From NCBI GenBank assembly GCA_036985955.1, contig BTQQ01000098.1, forward strand, positions 1 to 6,582: DNA of 6,582 bases, read 5' to 3'. Numbering within the stretch: the stretch's first letter is position 1; each line of letters begins with the position of its first letter. The translations under genes and the position numbers were made by a program. Below, one piece after another: positions 5,299 to 6,582 of this stretch. A model generated the notes under the pieces. It saw only the letters and a program-made list of their open reading frames with translations, ran no database searches and had not been told where the DNA came from. Source of the stretch: JAUZQZ01 sp036985955 (lineage in GTDB: Bacteria > Pseudomonadota > Zetaproteobacteria > Mariprofundales > Mariprofundaceae).

Positions 5299-6582
5299 AT
5301 GGCACAAGCGGCAAACGAGGTTATCAGCCAACTGCATTCCACACTGGGAAAAATGGAAGTGGCGCTTGGCTCGATTTCAGATGCCATCGCGTGGGCTAAT
5401 CCGGATGGCAGCGTCCAGTGGTGCAACCATGCCTTTGCCCGCCTGGTTGACCAGCCAAACATCATGCTGATCGGCGCAAACCTGGCGGAAACGGTTCCTC
5501 TCGAAGAAAAGGAACAACAGCTTTCTGTCGACAGCCATCCGGTCAATGTGGTTCAGGCAGGCAAGCCTGAAGCCAGCGGCATATACGAATTCCGACATGG
5601 CGATAACCGCTTAATCCTTGAAGTTACAGCCAGGCTGGCCATGATCGACGAGGAAGACGCAAGTATTGTTCTGGTATTGCATGACATGACCGAGCGCCAG
5701 CAAGCACAGGAAAGACTGGCCTGGGATTACCATGTGCAGACGGTACTGGATACCATTCTGCATATTTCAACCCAGCCGCCCGGACTTAAAGAAATTCTTG
5801 AGAAGTCGCTGGATGCGCTATTGAGTATGACCGCATTCTCCCGGCTGAACAAAGGCGCTATCTTTGTTACCTCTGAAAACAGGGATGAACTTGAACTCAC
5901 CGTACAACGGGGCCTGTCTGATACCCTGCAAGCAGCGTGCGCCCGCCTTCCTTTCGGCAAGTGCCTGTGTGGCCGGGCGGCGGCAAGTCATGAAACTGTC
6001 TTTGCCGATTATGTGGGTGAAGGACATGAGAGCACATGCGGCGGCATCGAACCACAAGGTCATTACTGTACACCGATACTGGCTAATGGCGAGATACTGG
6101 GCGTCATCAACACCTATGTGGCCGCGGGACATGTCCGGAAAAACCGTGAAGAACACTTCCTTACGATGGTGGCCGATACACTGGCCAGCGTGATTTGTCG
6201 CAAGCGAACTGAGGGACAACTGGAGCAACTGGCCCATAGTGACAGCCTGACCGGTCTGCCCAACCGACCTTTGTTCTTCGATCGCTTACACCAGACCCTC
6301 GCTCAGGCACGGCGTCAAAAAAATATTTTTGCCGTATTCTTTCTCGATCTCGATCAATTCAAGGACATCAACGACAGTCTGGGGCATGAAGCGGGTGATG
6401 CGGTGTTGAAAGAGTCGGCACAGCGCATGCTGCGCTGCGTCCGGGAAATGGACAGCGTGGCCCGCATGGGTGGAGACGAATTCACCTTCATCGTCCTGGC
6501 AGGCCTGCAGCAACCGGGTGACGCCGCCATTGTGGCAAAACGGGTGCTCCATGAGATGGAAGCGCCCTTTGTTCTCAATGGT
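5299..6582 (+). CDS. PAS-GAF-GGDEF diguanylate cyclase, 3' end outside window
   Basis: The frame is open for 428 codons from ATG 5299 to the window edge and encodes a soluble diguanylate cyclase that makes c-di-GMP from two GTP. A PAS domain spans about 19-132 (AIAWANPDGSVQWCN at 30-44, ending VLHDMTERQ). A GAF domain spans about 145-300 and has an unusual cysteine set: C222 and C224 (FGKCLCG), C247 and C257 (HYC). The GGDEF domain begins with DSLTGLPNR (315-323). D350 in FFLDLDQFKDIND is a metal ligand. The signature is intact as GGDEF (391-395). Five residues before it, R382-E-M-D385 is the RxxD inhibitory site, so product feedback is expected. There is no membrane helix or signal peptide. 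The GGDEF domain is cut about two-thirds of the way through; a following EAL domain cannot be excluded. It probably shares a transcript with the PAS gene 48 bp upstream, and the PilZ protein nearby is a plausible c-di-GMP reader. Confidence 0.95.
   Translation, partial: MAQAANEVISQLHSTLGKMEVALGSISDAIAWANPDGSVQWCNHAFARLVDQPNIMLIGANLAETVPLEEKEQQLSVDSHPVNVVQAGKPEASGIYEFRHGDNRLILEVTARLAMIDEEDASIVLVLHDMTERQQAQERLAWDYHVQTVLDTILHISTQPPGLKEILEKSLDALLSMTAFSRLNKGAIFVTSENRDELELTVQRGLSDTLQAACARLPFGKCLCGRAAASHETVFADYVGEGHESTCGGIEPQGHYCTPILANGEILGVINTYVAAGHVRKNREEHFLTMVADTLASVICRKRTEGQLEQLAHSDSLTGLPNRPLFFDRLHQTLAQARRQKNIFAVFFLDLDQFKDINDSLGHEAGDAVLKESAQRMLRCVREMDSVARMGGDEFTFIVLAGLQQPGDAAIVAKRVLHEMEAPFVLNG

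Noticed and set aside
5818..6237. Minus-strand open frame of 139 codons opposite the GAF region.
   Set aside because: It is antisense to the PAS-GAF-GGDEF gene, which has clear domains and a strong ribosome-binding site.

Overview
The window carries one housekeeping gene and, diverging from it, a compact second-messenger signalling locus. Base composition is near 50% G+C. The proteins look proteobacterial: the 2-oxoglutarate dehydrogenase E1 closely follows the E. coli-type SucA layout, and the PilZ, class III cyclase and PAS-GAF-GGDEF set is typical of environmental Gammaproteobacteria. I favour a gammaproteobacterium, but no marker here fixes the genus.

Layout: (1) Positions 13-2910, minus strand, hold a full-length sucA. 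A possible sucB start codon sits right after its stop, at the window edge. (2) The divergent intergenic region, about 2911-3223, has no gene. It holds a small hairpin over the sucA start codon, a 79-bp two-tier inverted-repeat element (2933-3011), and an abutting 131-bp stretch bounded by 16-bp imperfect terminal inverted repeats (3010-3140) that looks like a miniature transposable element. (3) Plus strand: a PilZ-domain protein (3224-3619) overlaps by 4 bp a membrane-anchored class III adenylate cyclase (3616-4689). (4) A 186-bp gap follows, with weak hairpins and a good extended -10 promoter. (5) Next come a single-domain PAS protein (4876-5250) and, 48 bp later, a PAS-GAF-GGDEF diguanylate cyclase (5299 to the window end, 3' truncated).

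How the genes may work together (inference): the second half encodes a probable c-di-GMP receptor (PilZ), a cAMP synthase, a small PAS sensor and a c-di-GMP synthase, all on one strand. The overlap suggests translational coupling of PilZ to the cyclase, whose membrane part has no extracytoplasmic sensor domain. One reading is that c-di-GMP made by the GGDEF protein is sensed by PilZ and passed to the cyclase, linking c-di-GMP to cAMP. The PAS protein has a His where FixL has its haem ligand, and the GAF domain of the GGDEF protein carries four clustered cysteines, so redox, metal or gas input is possible but unproven. sucA has no evident functional link to this locus beyond sharing the intergenic region.
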